Shown piece after piece: positions 30,568 through 38,626 of a DNA stretch of 38,626 nt. Origin of the DNA: Desulforhopalus sp. (GTDB lineage: Bacteria > Desulfobacterota > Desulfobulbia > Desulfobulbales > Desulfocapsaceae); the NCBI GenBank assembly GCA_023231425.1, contig JALNVI010000020.1, forward strand, positions 1 to 38,626. Direction: 5' to 3'. Within the stretch, counting starts at the first letter, position 1, and each line of letters opens with the position of its first letter. The notes under the pieces were generated by a model. That model worked only from the letters and a program-made list of their open reading frames with translations. It did no database searches and was not told where the DNA came from. A program made the translations under genes and the position numbers.

Positions 30568-32972
30568 TCTTTAATGTCCTCCTTTTTTACCTTAACCTCT
30601 ACCGGAGAATCATTGCGAATATGAACATCGCTCTGCGGGAAGGGAATTTCAATATTATTTTCACGAAAAAGCCTGTCAATCTCGAAGTGCAAAAAACTCT
30701 GTACTTCGCGAATATCACCGATATTGCGCAGGTAACAATGAAGGTCGAAATTGAGAGAACTGTCACCGAACTCCGAAAAATAGACCCGCGGCCGCATGGC
30801 AGGCCACTCCTCCTTCTGAATGGCCAGTTTGCAGGCAGCCGCAGCCTCATAGAGAAGTTTCTCCACAAGACGGACATCGGAACCATAGGCCACTCCGACG
30901 AAAACCTTCACCCGGCCCCGTGAATCAAGAAACATCATGTTAGTCACCGAAGAAGAGATCAATTCAGAATTCGGCACAATGACATCGGAGTAATCAAATG
31001 TCTGGATGATCGTGGAGCGGATACTGATTTTTTTGACGGTACCCTCCGTATCCCCCGCCTTCACCCAGTCACCCTTTTTAATCGGCTGCTCAAACATCAG
31101 AATCAAACCGGAAATAAAGTTGCTCACTACATTCTGCAGGCCGAAACCGATACCAACCGACAACGCTCCGAGAACCATGCTCAGTCCGGTAAGTTTAAAC
31201 CCGGCAATACTGAGCGTGACAAGAACCAGTGCACCAATTGCCAGGTACCCCGAAAGGGTAAGCACCGTGTCCCGTGAGTTATTGGAGATATTAGACCGCC
31301 GCAACCAGAATTTATCGAGAATACGACGCAGATAGTGGATCAGAGACCAGCCGATAAGCAGAGTCAACACCGCCACCATGAAACGTAACGGAGAGACAAG
31401 CAGGGTTCCGATATGAAAGCCTTCGGTAAAGAGCAACTGGAACTGACTGGACTCCTCGGCCGAACCATCCCAGATAGACGAAAGCAGCCAGGGGAAACTG
31501 AGGTAAAGCAACAGCTTCAAGCCGAACTTCACCAGTGCACCGCTGCTACCCTCAGAGCCCCCCACGGGGAGAACATTCTCCTTCTCGTCGTGAAATAATA
31601 CATCAAGAACCCTGCTGGAGTATTTCAAGGTAACAGCAGAGAAGAGCTCAATGCAGTCATTGATGAAAAGCACAAAGGCGAAGAGTACCATCGTCTGCCA
31701 CATCCCCCTGAACAGCCAGGTGACAAGGTTGCGGTACCCCAGGGCCTCCATGACAATCAACGCGAAGGAGCTCAGCAGTATGAGCTGCCACAGGATTCGG
31801 CAAATGATTGAGTCTGGATAGCTCTGCCGCAGGTGGCGGAGAGTCAACACAAGAAAGAGCAGTGAGAAGAAGAGCACAAGGAAACGCCACAATATCAAGA
31901 TCTGTGCATCAAAAATAAATCCTGGGATGTCAGAAAAAGTAAGCACATCAAGCGCAGCAAAGAGGCCGAAGAAACCCCAGAAAAGTGCAATCTGGTCCGA
32001 GCTGATTTTGTCGCTTTCACCCGTTTTCGAAATCACCAGTCGATAGAGCACCGACCGGACACAGAGGGGCGACGCAGTCCAATAGAAGAGAAAGATACAG
32101 AGCCAGCAAACGGCAATGGAAACGAAAGTGGCAGAAGGATTGATGTAACTCACCACCACCGCGCCGGCAAAAGCTCCAACAAACAGATTGAAAAACAGAC
32201 TCTTGCACAACATGAACTGGTCAAAGTAATAAAAGAGGTTGTCCTTCTCGACAAACTCCATAAGAAAGGAACGCACTTTCGTCAGACTTCGCAGCAGCGC
32301 GAGCAGAAAAACCAGCAGCGCCGGCAGCAGGTCAAAAAAATTGGGGGTCAGGAGATCCAGTTCCTGCGAGGTCACCCGCTTCGGCCAGGAAAAATACGTC
32401 TGCCACTTTTTCACATCAAAGTTTGACGCTACCTCCATGGCAACAGAGCCGGTGTTATCCCCCACATAGACAAGATTGCGACTGACCCGCTTCTTGCGCG
32501 CGGCCTCCAGGGACTTCAGCGCGTCCTCGCAGGAAAGCAGGAGCAGTTTATAATTGCCCACCTGCCGCTCCAGTATCAACTTCTTCTGGTGCAAATCAAT
32601 ATCCGCCCCGCCCCCCCCTTTTTTTTGTCGACTGTTCCCGGAAACGTCTGCAGGAGGTAATTGGGACACGGCTCCTCCACTTCCGGGAGAGATATCACCA
32701 AGCACGCTGACGAGCTGACTCAATTCACCCTCCAGCGCATCCAGTTCTGTCTGAGTAGAGGTCGCCAGATCCTGAATCTGCGTGCGCCTGTTCGTTATTT
32801 CTTCAAGGCCGGTATTGGCATTAAGCCCGGCCATGATCTTATCCACCTTCGCCTGCCTGCGTGCGAGCTCAACACCAACATTGGAAGGAGAAGCATCTTT
32901 TCCGGCAAAGACAGGGGCCGGAGAAAAAGAGGAGGTCAGCAATAAAATGAGGCCGAGAAGTATTCGAGTCAT
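30564..32972 (-). CDS. Large MscS-family mechanosensitive ion channel
   Basis: An 802-residue protein. A signal peptide (residues 1-23, cleaved after VFA) is followed by a periplasmic coiled-coil domain (about 30-200) with a low-complexity KKGGGGADID stretch. Then come about eight hydrophobic segments and the C-terminal MscS module: the pore helix GLSMVLGALSVGIGFGLQN (given in part) with VVSNFISGLILMFEQPIKKGDWV, a beta domain GTVKKISIRSTIIQTFDY and the alpha/beta end domain. It resembles the long MscK/YbiO-type channels that open under osmotic downshock. The start at 32972 begins the signal peptide; a longer frame to 33092 does not. The ribosome site is weak. First gene of the mscS-zntB-serB run. 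Confidence 0.9.
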   Translation of the reverse strand: MTRILLGLILLLTSSFSPAPVFAGKDASPSNVGVELARRQAKVDKIMAGLNANTGLEEITNRRTQIQDLATSTQTELDALEGELSQLVSVLGDISPGSGGAVSQLPPADVSGNSRQKKGGGGADIDLHQKKLILERQVGNYKLLLLSCEDALKSLEAARKKRVSRNLVYVGDNTGSVAMEVASNFDVKKWQTYFSWPKRVTSQELDLLTPNFFDLLPALLVFLLALLRSLTKVRSFLMEFVEKDNLFYYFDQFMLCKSLFFNLFVGAFAGAVVVSYINPSATFVSIAVCWLCIFLFYWTASPLCVRSVLYRLVISKTGESDKISSDQIALFWGFFGLFAALDVLTFSDIPGFIFDAQILILWRFLVLFFSLLFLVLTLRHLRQSYPDSIICRILWQLILLSSFALIVMEALGYRNLVTWLFRGMWQTMVLFAFVLFINDCIELFSAVTLKYSSRVLDVLFHDEKENVLPVGGSEGSSGALVKFGLKLLLYLSFPWLLSSIWDGSAEESSQFQLLFTEGFHIGTLLVSPLRFMVAVLTLLIGWSLIHYLRRILDKFWLRRSNISNNSRDTVLTLSGYLAIGALVLVTLSIAGFKLTGLSMVLGALSVGIGFGLQNVVSNFISGLILMFEQPIKKGDWVKAGDTEGTVKKISIRSTIIQTFDYSDVIVPNSELISSSVTNMMFLDSRGRVKVFVGVAYGSDVRLVEKLLYEAAAACKLAIQKEEWPAMRPRVYFSEFGDSSLNFDLHCYLRNIGDIREVQSFLHFEIDRLFRENNIEIPFPQSDVHIRNDSPVEVKVKKEDIKE

Positions 32973-33328
32973 GACAAAAGAGGGGCAAAAGGAGTAAAAA
33001 GAACAGAGAGAAGAGGATCTTGGGGGATTATAGCCTGGTTTCCACTTCTGTCGAGAAAGAAAGGGGGGAGTGTTAAATAGAGCCGTTTCCACAGAAAAAA
33101 AACGAGCCCTCTAACTCTTTCCAAACACGATTCTGACAACACCTGTACAATTGAGGCGTATTCTCTCCTGCATGCCTGAAGGGAGCACAGGCAGCCCTCT
33201 TCAAGACATGAGGGTACCCATGAGACGATCCACCTTTCGAGCCCAGGCTGCCCCGGAGAAAAAAGAAAAATAAATTCTTCAAGGTTACCTCTGTTCAAAG
33301 AAACAACCCCAGTTTACAAGGAGAAAAA
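32973..33328. other. Divergent spacer between the mscS-type gene and pstS
   Basis: No ORF with coding character. It must hold the promoters of both units. Two CTGACAA/CTGTACA heptamers at 33133 and 33143 resemble a Pho box loosely, but they are 10 rather than 11 bases apart and deviate from CTGTCAT. An imperfect inverted repeat lies near 33172-33210. Confidence 0.4.
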
Positions 33329-34357
33329 ATGAAAGTCCGTAAATTTATTACAATTGCCGCAGTTTCCCTCGCGCTGACCGTCGTCGGGTCTTCCGCATTC
33401 GCCGAAAAAACAAAACTGGTGGGCTCGGGAGCAAGTTTTCCCTACCCCATCTACTCCACATGGTTCAACCAGTTCAGCAAAGCCAATTCAGGGATCCAGG
33501 TGAACTACCAGTCCAAGGGCTCTGGTGCGGGGATCCGCGACTTTCTCAACGGTGTGGTAGACTTCGCAGCCTCTGATGCCGCCATGAAGGAAGAGGAGAT
33601 GGCAAAGGAGAAAGACGGGGTTCAGCTTCTCCCGATGACTGCGGGCGAAGTTGTTCTCGCCTATAACCTCAAAGGTGTGAAAGACCTCAAACTCTCCCGC
33701 AAAGCCTATACAGGAATATTCCTCGGCAAGGTGAAGACGTGGAATGATCCCCTCATCGCCGAAGCCAATCCCGGGATGAAACTCCCCGCCACCCCGATTA
33801 CCGTAGTTGCCCGGGCGGACAGTTCTGGAACAACTTACGTTTTCACGAAACATCTCAGTGCAATCTCTCCCGAGTTTGCAGAAAAGGTCGGTGTTGCCAA
33901 ACAACCGAGCTGGCCCACAGATATCAACATGATCAAATCACCCAAAAATGCTGGCGTAAATGCTTCCATCAAAAGGTCCACAGGAGCAATCGGCTATACG
34001 GAATACGGCTACGCCCGCATGGCCAAACTGAATATGGTTTCTCTTGAAAACAAAGAAGGAAACTACATTGCTCCCGGCCTCGCCAGCGGTCAGGCAGCAC
34101 TTGCCAATGTTAAAATCCCCGAGAACATGATAGCCTGGGTCTCTGACCCTGCAGGAAAAGATTCTTATCCGATCGCCACCTACACCTGGATGATTTTTCA
34201 CAAGAAATATGCCGACGCCGGTAAAGCAGCCATCCTGCGTCAAATGGTTAATTACTGTCTTGATAATGGCCAGTCCATTGCTGACCAGATGGGCTACATC
34301 CCACTCCCAGCCAATGTGATTGAGCAGGTAAAGGCAGCAGCAGAAAACATCAAATAA
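33329..34357 (+). CDS. pstS: Phosphate ABC transporter substrate-binding protein
   Basis: A 342-residue periplasmic phosphate receptor. A signal peptide of 24 residues (ending SSAFA) precedes KLVGSGASFPYPIYSTW, the phosphate-binding GSGASFP loop. YQSKGSGAGIRDFLNG and DFAASDAAM form the central binding elements, and ARADSSGTTYVFTKHLS the second lobe. AAGGAG lies 7 bases before the ATG. It heads pstSCAB; the 139-base gap to pstC lacks a clear terminator. Confidence 0.96.
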   Translation: MKVRKFITIAAVSLALTVVGSSAFAEKTKLVGSGASFPYPIYSTWFNQFSKANSGIQVNYQSKGSGAGIRDFLNGVVDFAASDAAMKEEEMAKEKDGVQLLPMTAGEVVLAYNLKGVKDLKLSRKAYTGIFLGKVKTWNDPLIAEANPGMKLPATPITVVARADSSGTTYVFTKHLSAISPEFAEKVGVAKQPSWPTDINMIKSPKNAGVNASIKRSTGAIGYTEYGYARMAKLNMVSLENKEGNYIAPGLASGQAALANVKIPENMIAWVSDPAGKDSYPIATYTWMIFHKKYADAGKAAILRQMVNYCLDNGQSIADQMGYIPLPANVIEQVKAAAENIK

Positions 34358-34496
34358 GAGAAAGAGGCTCCTGCTATAAAAAGGGCGCATGGCGACAGGC
34401 TGTGCGTCCTTTTCCTGCATTGCAGAAAAAAACGTCTTTCCCGGAACGCCAATCCAAACTGCATCCGGGACAAATATCAGGAAGAGAGAAAAAAAC

Positions 34497-35477
34497 ATGG
34501 CAGCAGAAAACGGGGAAGAAAGCATCTTGAACCACGCGGAAACCCTTGCCGCTCCACCCACTCCAGTGGACAAAATCTTCGATAAGTGCTTCCGCACCCT
34601 CACCTTTGTTTTCACCTGGGCGACGGTGCTCCTTCTTGCTTTCATAGTCTTCAGAATCGGCGGGCAGGCACTCCCCGCAATGAAAGAGTATGGCCCCGGG
34701 CTGCTCTTCTCCTCCGACTGGGACGTAAACAACAACCAGTTCGGCATCTGGCCACAGATATGGGGAACGCTCTACAGCTCCCTGCTCGCCCTGGTGCTCG
34801 GCGGCTTCTTCGGCATCACCATCGCCATCTTCCTCACTCAGGACTTTCTGCCCCACAAGCTTGAGATGGTTCTGAAAAATATTGTGGAACTGCTCGCGGC
34901 CATCCCCAGCGTCGTCTACGGTCTCTGGGGTATTTATGTCCTCATTCCCCTCCTGCAGCCGACAGCCGACAAACTCCACAGCTCCTTTGGCTGGTTTCCA
35001 CTCTTTTCCACCAGCTTCAGCGGCTTCGGAATGTTTTCAGCCGCACTTGTCCTCTCCATCATGATTCTGCCCACCATCGCCGCTATCTCTCAGGACGCCC
35101 TGCGCGCCGTCCCCCGCAGGACAAAAGAGGCAGCCTTCGGTATGGGAGCCACCCGCTGGGAAGCAATCCTGCGGGTCATTCTTCCCACCGCATCCGGCGG
35201 AATCTCCGGGGCCCTCGTGCTCGGCCTCGGCCGCGCCCTCGGTGAAACCATGGCTCTTGCCATGCTGGTCGGCAATAGTGCCACCGTCTCACTCTCCCTC
35301 TTCTCCCCGGCAAGCACACTTGCATCCCTGCTCGCCCTCAACTTTCCTGAGGCAGATCTGAACCAGACGGGCGTGCTGATGTACGCGGCATGCACCCTGC
35401 TGCTCATCACCCTCGTAGTAAATATGCTCGGAACTCTCATCATCAACACAACCACAACAAAGGGGGGTGAGCGATGA
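34497..35477 (+). CDS. pstC: Phosphate ABC transporter permease PstC
   Basis: A 326-residue inner-membrane permease with six main hydrophobic segments. Landmarks: LLFSSDWDVNNNQFGIWPQIWGTLY (as a region), LLAAIPSVVYGLWGIYVLIP, and the ABC-contacting EAA loop DALRAVPRRTKEAAFGMGATRWEA, followed by LGLGRALGETMALAMLVGN. The start at 34497 has AGGAAGAG upstream; an in-frame ATG at 34389 adds a Cys-rich stretch without a ribosome site. Its stop overlaps the pstA start by 4 bases. Confidence 0.94.
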   Translation: MAAENGEESILNHAETLAAPPTPVDKIFDKCFRTLTFVFTWATVLLLAFIVFRIGGQALPAMKEYGPGLLFSSDWDVNNNQFGIWPQIWGTLYSSLLALVLGGFFGITIAIFLTQDFLPHKLEMVLKNIVELLAAIPSVVYGLWGIYVLIPLLQPTADKLHSSFGWFPLFSTSFSGFGMFSAALVLSIMILPTIAAISQDALRAVPRRTKEAAFGMGATRWEAILRVILPTASGGISGALVLGLGRALGETMALAMLVGNSATVSLSLFSPASTLASLLALNFPEADLNQTGVLMYAACTLLLITLVVNMLGTLIINTTTTKGGER

Positions 35478-36358
35478 ACGAAACGAAAAACAACCTTCTG
35501 CAACTGCCCAATCTGGAACGTCACCCCTTTGAGCCGCGGGCACTGAAATCGATTCTATTGAGCACAATCACCGTCATCTGTGCCATACTGGCCTGTGTCC
35601 CGCTCTTCTCAGTGCTGGTCATGCTGATCTACCGGGGAGGCTCACGTATCAACCTTGAACTGTTTACTGCCCTGCCCCCCACGGCCTTTCAATTCGACGG
35701 CGGCGGGATCAGCAACGCTATTATCGGAACTCTCTTCATGGTCGGTATCGCTGCTCTGATCACAATCCCTTTTGGGGTGCTGGCAGCCATCTATCTCGCA
35801 GAATTCGGCCCGTACAGCAAAATTGCCACCATCGCCCGTTTCTCCGCCAAAACGATGTCGGGACTGCCGTCCATTATTGCCGGTGTTTTCGCCTATGCCA
35901 TCATGGTTATTACCATGGGGAGCTACTCTGCCTGGGCAGGGGGGGTAGCACTGGCCGTACTCATGCTGCCCACTATCCTGCTGACCGCTGAAGAGACAAT
36001 CAAGATGGTGCCCAAACGCATGAAAGAAGCGGCCTTCGGCATGGGCTGCACCCCCAGCCAGTCAATGACGAAGGTTGTCCTGCCGATGGCCCTGCCGGGT
36101 ATCATTACCGGTGTCGTGCTGGCCGTTGCCCGTGCGGCAGGGGAAACTGCACCGCTGCTCTTCACCGCAATCTTCAGTGAATACGCACTGGAACCCAATG
36201 ACCCAACCGCCTCCCTTGCGGTCCTCATCTACAACTACTCAAACTCAACCTCGGAGAACCAGCTTGAGCTGGCCTGGGCTGCCTCCCTCGTTCTTGTCGT
36301 ACTGGTCTTCATCCTCAACATGGTCAGCCGCTGGATCGGCTCCCGCACTCGTAAATAA
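35474..36358 (+). CDS. pstA: Phosphate ABC transporter permease PstA
   Basis: A 294-residue partner permease with six hydrophobic segments. The first segment is followed by a periplasmic loop (FTALPPTAFQFDGGGISNAI), then FGVLAAIYLAEF, SGLPSIIAGVFAY, the EAA loop EETIKMVPKRMKEAAFGMGC and the end ARAAGETAPLLFTAIFSEY. The GGGGTGAGCG before the ATG serves as ribosome site. The 4-base overlap with pstC indicates coupled translation. Confidence 0.95.
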   Translation: MNETKNNLLQLPNLERHPFEPRALKSILLSTITVICAILACVPLFSVLVMLIYRGGSRINLELFTALPPTAFQFDGGGISNAIIGTLFMVGIAALITIPFGVLAAIYLAEFGPYSKIATIARFSAKTMSGLPSIIAGVFAYAIMVITMGSYSAWAGGVALAVLMLPTILLTAEETIKMVPKRMKEAAFGMGCTPSQSMTKVVLPMALPGIITGVVLAVARAAGETAPLLFTAIFSEYALEPNDPTASLAVLIYNYSNSTSENQLELAWAASLVLVVLVFILNMVSRWIGSRTRK

Positions 36359-36366
36359 GGAAAGAA

Positions 36367-37158
36367 ATGAACTCATTACTTCAGGATGACATCATCCTCG
36401 ACTGCAGAGCAGAAAAAATATTTTACAGTGACTTCCTTGCAGTTCGTGACAGTCATGTGCCGATCAGAAAAAATCAGATCACCGGCTTCATCGGCCCCTC
36501 AGGCTGTGGCAAATCAACCGTCCTGCGCAGTATCAACCGTATGAATGATCTTATCCGCGGTTTCAAATTCTTCGGTTCCGTTCAATTTCACTCCATGGAC
36601 ATCTACGACAAAAAGGTGGATCCGGTTGCCGTGCGCCGTAACATCGGCATGGTCTTTCAACAGCCGAACCCCTTTGCCATGTCTATTTATGAAAATGTCG
36701 CCTTCGGCCTGCGCCTCAACCGCTTCAAAGGTAATATGGATGAGCAGGTAGAAAAGGCGTTGCGCGGCGGAGCTCTCTGGGATGAAGTAAAAGACAAGCT
36801 GAAAAAAAGCGGGTTGTCACTCTCCGGCGGCCAGCAGCAGCGTCTCTGTATCGCCCGCGCCATCGCCACCGGACCACAGGTTCTGTTGATGGATGAACCC
36901 TGCTCGGCACTCGACCCCATCGCCACCCGGCAGATTGAGGAGTTGATGCTGCAGTTAAAGGAACGCTTTACGGTCTGTATTGTTACCCACAACATGCAGC
37001 AGGCACAACGGGTAGCCGATCAGACTGCCTTCTTCAGCGTTGATATATCCGTAGGCGGACGTACTGGCTATCTCGTTGAGATGGGCGCCACGAAAGAGCT
37101 CTTCAGCAACCCGCAGGAACAACTCACCAAAGAGTATCTGCACGGAGATTTTTCCTGA
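36367..37158 (+). CDS. pstB: Phosphate ABC transporter ATP-binding protein
   Basis: A 263-residue ATPase that drives PstCA. Walker A is GPSGCGKST, the Q loop lies in GMVFQQPNPFAMSIYENV, the ABC signature is LSGGQQQR, Walker B is VLLMDEPCSALDP, and the switch His is in IVTHNMQQAQR. It ends EQLTKEYLHGDFS, close to the usual TEDYITGRFG. AGGAA lies just before the ATG, 8 bases after pstA. In most genomes phoU follows; here an unrelated Fic-fold gene comes next. Confidence 0.97.
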   Translation: MNSLLQDDIILDCRAEKIFYSDFLAVRDSHVPIRKNQITGFIGPSGCGKSTVLRSINRMNDLIRGFKFFGSVQFHSMDIYDKKVDPVAVRRNIGMVFQQPNPFAMSIYENVAFGLRLNRFKGNMDEQVEKALRGGALWDEVKDKLKKSGLSLSGGQQQRLCIARAIATGPQVLLMDEPCSALDPIATRQIEELMLQLKERFTVCIVTHNMQQAQRVADQTAFFSVDISVGGRTGYLVEMGATKELFSNPQEQLTKEYLHGDFS

Positions 37159-37244
37159 GCACCCTTTTTTTCAAGAAGAATCATGAGTATAAAAAGAGAT
37201 TTTTTTAAGAAACATCCCTTTCTGTCTTTTTTAAAGGTGACAAT

Positions 37245-37946
37245 ATGTTTTTCATCTCCGGGGAATCTGAGGAAGTTATGGCAAAATCATACAAAATGAA
37301 CCTGGAGGAGATTGAAACATCTCTCAAACAGGTTCAGAAAAACTGGGAAAAGATTAACGCCAGTCTGATGATGCGGCGCGAGGTTCTTGATGACACTATT
37401 ATTGGGAACATCCTGGAGGGCTACACCTATGTTGACAGACTCCTGCGCAAGGGTATCAATCCCCTCGACCGCTATGAACTGAATCATTACCTTGAGATGA
37501 ACCATATAGTCCTCTGCGGCACCGATCCGGAGCGGCGTAAAGACTTTGCCGAACATATCAAATACACCACTGACCGTTTCTACAAAGCCGAGAAATTCAG
37601 CATCAGCCACATGCGCAAGTGGGCAGAAAATCATAAAAAAAGCCCAGCCTGGGTGCAGGCTGCAGGTGTCTATATCATGGGGGTAAGCCAGCCTCAGCTC
37701 TTTTTTGAAGGCAACCATCGAACCGGGTGCCTGATGATGGGTTACATTCTGGTGAAGAACGGCAAGCCGCCCTTCGTCCTCACGGTAGACAACGCCAAGG
37801 CCTACTTCGACCCCTCCACCGTCGCCAAGCAGACCAACAAGGACGTTTACGGCAAGCTCTACAAGCTCCCGAAGATAAAACGGAATTTCGCCGAGTTCCT
37901 CAAGGCAAACGCCAACAAAGAACTGGTCAGGAAGAAAAAGAAGTAA
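37245..37946 (+). CDS. Fic-fold protein with degenerate catalytic motif
   Basis: A 233-residue soluble protein. Residues 149-178 match the Fic core helix-loop-helix: QPQLFFEGNHRTGCLMMGYI then LVKNGKPPF. The Fic motif is HPFx(D/E)GNGRxxR; here the catalytic His is Q151, Pro is L152, the second Gly is H158 and the final Arg is C162, while F153, E155, G156, N157 and R159 remain. AMP transfer by the normal mechanism therefore looks unlikely, though phosphate binding by the E-G-N-x-R loop may survive. A helical N-terminal part (17-110) is unrecognised; the C-terminus is Lys-rich. A second Met at 37278 has GAGG five bases upstream and may be the true start. It lies 86 bases after pstB on the same strand with no terminator between. 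No antitoxin-like inhibitory helix motif was seen. Confidence 0.65.
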   Translation: MFFISGESEEVMAKSYKMNLEEIETSLKQVQKNWEKINASLMMRREVLDDTIIGNILEGYTYVDRLLRKGINPLDRYELNHYLEMNHIVLCGTDPERRKDFAEHIKYTTDRFYKAEKFSISHMRKWAENHKKSPAWVQAAGVYIMGVSQPQLFFEGNHRTGCLMMGYILVKNGKPPFVLTVDNAKAYFDPSTVAKQTNKDVYGKLYKLPKIKRNFAEFLKANANKELVRKKKK

Positions 37947-37958
37947 TACCTGGCGGTG

Positions 37959-38309
37959 TCAGAAAAGCGACGCCCTGAATTCAGTGAGCCGGGCAGCGCA
38001 CTGCGGGATATCCTCTGCGGAGAGTTCGAGGGCAAAGGTGCAGCTGCTCATACTGCGGGTACAGCGCGGGTCGTAATATTCCAGCAGAAGGATACGCACC
38101 AGGTCGCGAAGATTATGGTCCGCCAGCAGGGAACACATCTGATTGACCTTTTCACAGCCGAGACTCCTCGGCAATAACCGTAGAATTCTTTCCACCTCCA
38201 CCTGCTGTTCGGGTGTATCCACCAGATAATCTTCCCAATTAATATCAATACTTTTTAAAGTATCTTTTCCCCACCAAAAGGAACTAAAATAATCCTTCTT
38301 TAACAACAT
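37959..38309 (-). CDS. Short protein resembling the C-terminal end of selenouridine synthase (MnmH-like), possibly 5'-truncated
   Basis: A 116-residue frame ending LVRILLLEYYDPRCTRSMSSC followed by a short strand. The LL.EYYDP element near the C-terminus recalls tRNA 2-selenouridine synthase (MnmH/SelU), whose C-terminus has a similar ..YYDP.Y.., but the rhodanese and P-loop parts are absent, so the link is tentative. The frame is open for 16 more codons before the ATG (through ...DWGWATSSICFHNG), to a stop at 38358-38360 at the edge of an inverted-repeat element. That suggests the gene lost its 5' part there. It is convergent with the Fic-like gene, with 12 bases between stops. Confidence 0.45.
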   Translation of the reverse strand: MLLKKDYFSSFWWGKDTLKSIDINWEDYLVDTPEQQVEVERILRLLPRSLGCEKVNQMCSLLADHNLRDLVRILLLEYYDPRCTRSMSSCTFALELSAEDIPQCAARLTEFRASLF

Positions 38310-38369
38310 TCCGTTATGAAAACAAATACTTGACGTGGCCCAACCCCAATCGGTGATTTAAAAAAATTC

Positions 38370-38426
38370 AAAATAGAGAAGTCTGAATCCAGTCTTGTAT
38401 TTCTGACTTCTGACTTCTATTTTATT
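38370..38426. repeat. Inverted-repeat element between two damaged genes
   Basis: AAAATAGAGAAGTC (38370-38383) pairs with GACTTCTATTTT (38412-38423), enclosing CAGTCTTGTATTTCTGACTT; CTGACTT is also repeated in tandem at 38403-38416. It is flanked on one side by the 5'-open minus-strand frame and on the other by a symporter gene lacking its normal start. Confidence 0.5.
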
Positions 38427-38445
38427 ACGAATCATACCCCCGGAA

Positions 38446-38626
38446 TTGGAATGGGGCGTGGGAATCGGGATCAACCTTACCGCCCTGAATACCGAAGGCT
38501 CCCTGATCAACTTATACCTCGTCAACGGCCTGTTCAGTGTTATCGGCACGATGTTTGTAAACGCCCTGAAGATGCTGATTGTGCCGCTCGTGCTGTTTTC
38601 CCTGGTTTGCGGTTTTTGTGGAATCG
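38446..38626 (+). CDS. Dicarboxylate/amino acid:cation symporter (DAACS), partial and with damaged start
   Basis: The frame reads GVGIGINLTALNTEGS, then GTMFVNALKMLIVPLVLFSL and VCGFCGI to the window end. The F...LKM..VPLV block is the second membrane segment signature of the GltP/DctA family of Na+ or H+ coupled glutamate, aspartate or C4-dicarboxylate transporters. The first membrane helix should begin about 15-20 residues earlier with a Met-Lys-rich start. Instead the upstream sequence runs into the inverted-repeat element, and only TTG (38446) or GTG (38458) are available. Either translation begins at an unusual codon or the 5' end has been replaced. The 3' part lies outside the window. 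Confidence 0.7.
   Translation, partial: MEWGVGIGINLTALNTEGSLINLYLVNGLFSVIGTMFVNALKMLIVPLVLFSLVCGFCGI

Noticed and set aside
23282..33092. Large overlapping ORFs on the strand opposite the transporters, waaA and mscS
   Set aside because: They are shadows of high-GC coding sequence with shadow-type composition and no recognisable motifs.

Overview
The window looks like chromosomal DNA of a Gram-negative bacterium: waaA and kdsB make and transfer Kdo for lipopolysaccharide, and pstS and the mscS-type gene carry signal peptides. The split glycine dehydrogenase (gcvPA/gcvPB), an alanine dehydrogenase next to an AGCS Na+/alanine symporter, and a pst operon without an adjacent phoU would suit an anaerobic, amino-acid-using member of the Desulfobacterota (Desulfobulbales-like). 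That placement is inference; no rRNA or other strong taxonomic marker is present.

Layout. 1-4.4 kb: a dispersed repeat, a small unknown gene, slyX, a UvrD/Rep-type helicase (minus) and two decayed genes, the second cut off exactly at a repeat copy. 4.4-9.5 kb: dihydrolipoyl dehydrogenase, a nitroreductase, an EamA exporter, a LysE-type exporter and rsgA. 9.5-14.9 kb (minus): the glycine cleavage system gcvT-gcvH-[repeat]-gcvPA-gcvPB. 15.6-19.7 kb (plus): alanine dehydrogenase, broken by an 11-bp tandem duplication, then a Na+/alanine symporter and aroE. 20.1-25.3 kb (minus): upp-uraA-transketolase-PfkB kinase, then tRNA-Pro(CGG) with a clear terminator. 25.6-33 kb: EamA exporter (minus), waaA-kdsB (plus), mscS-zntB-serB (minus). 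33.3-38 kb: pstSCAB followed by a Fic-fold protein with a degenerate catalytic motif. The window closes with a short minus-strand ORF and the start-damaged beginning of a dicarboxylate/amino-acid symporter, separated by an inverted-repeat element.

How the genes fit together. The GcvT, H, PA and PB proteins plus the dihydrolipoyl dehydrogenase encoded 4 kb away make a complete glycine decarboxylase set. Ald and the AGCS symporter would feed alanine to pyruvate. Together they suggest glycine and alanine catabolism, although ald as read is frameshifted. The upp-uraA pair salvages uracil and shares an operon with a divergent transketolase and a ribokinase/adenosine-kinase-like protein, which suggests a pentose or nucleoside salvage unit. 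PstSCAB imports phosphate.

The most distinctive non-coding feature is a family of about 170-250 bp repeats, eight full or partial copies, all in the first 20 kb. Their right end is a hairpin around a conserved core. A second repeat family has copies near 5.9, 19.7 and 25.4 kb. The most unusual coding features are the Gln-for-His Fic-like protein behind pstB, the Ser-Asp repeat tail on GcvH, and the ald duplication. I did not find a CRISPR array, prophage, or recognisable defence island.
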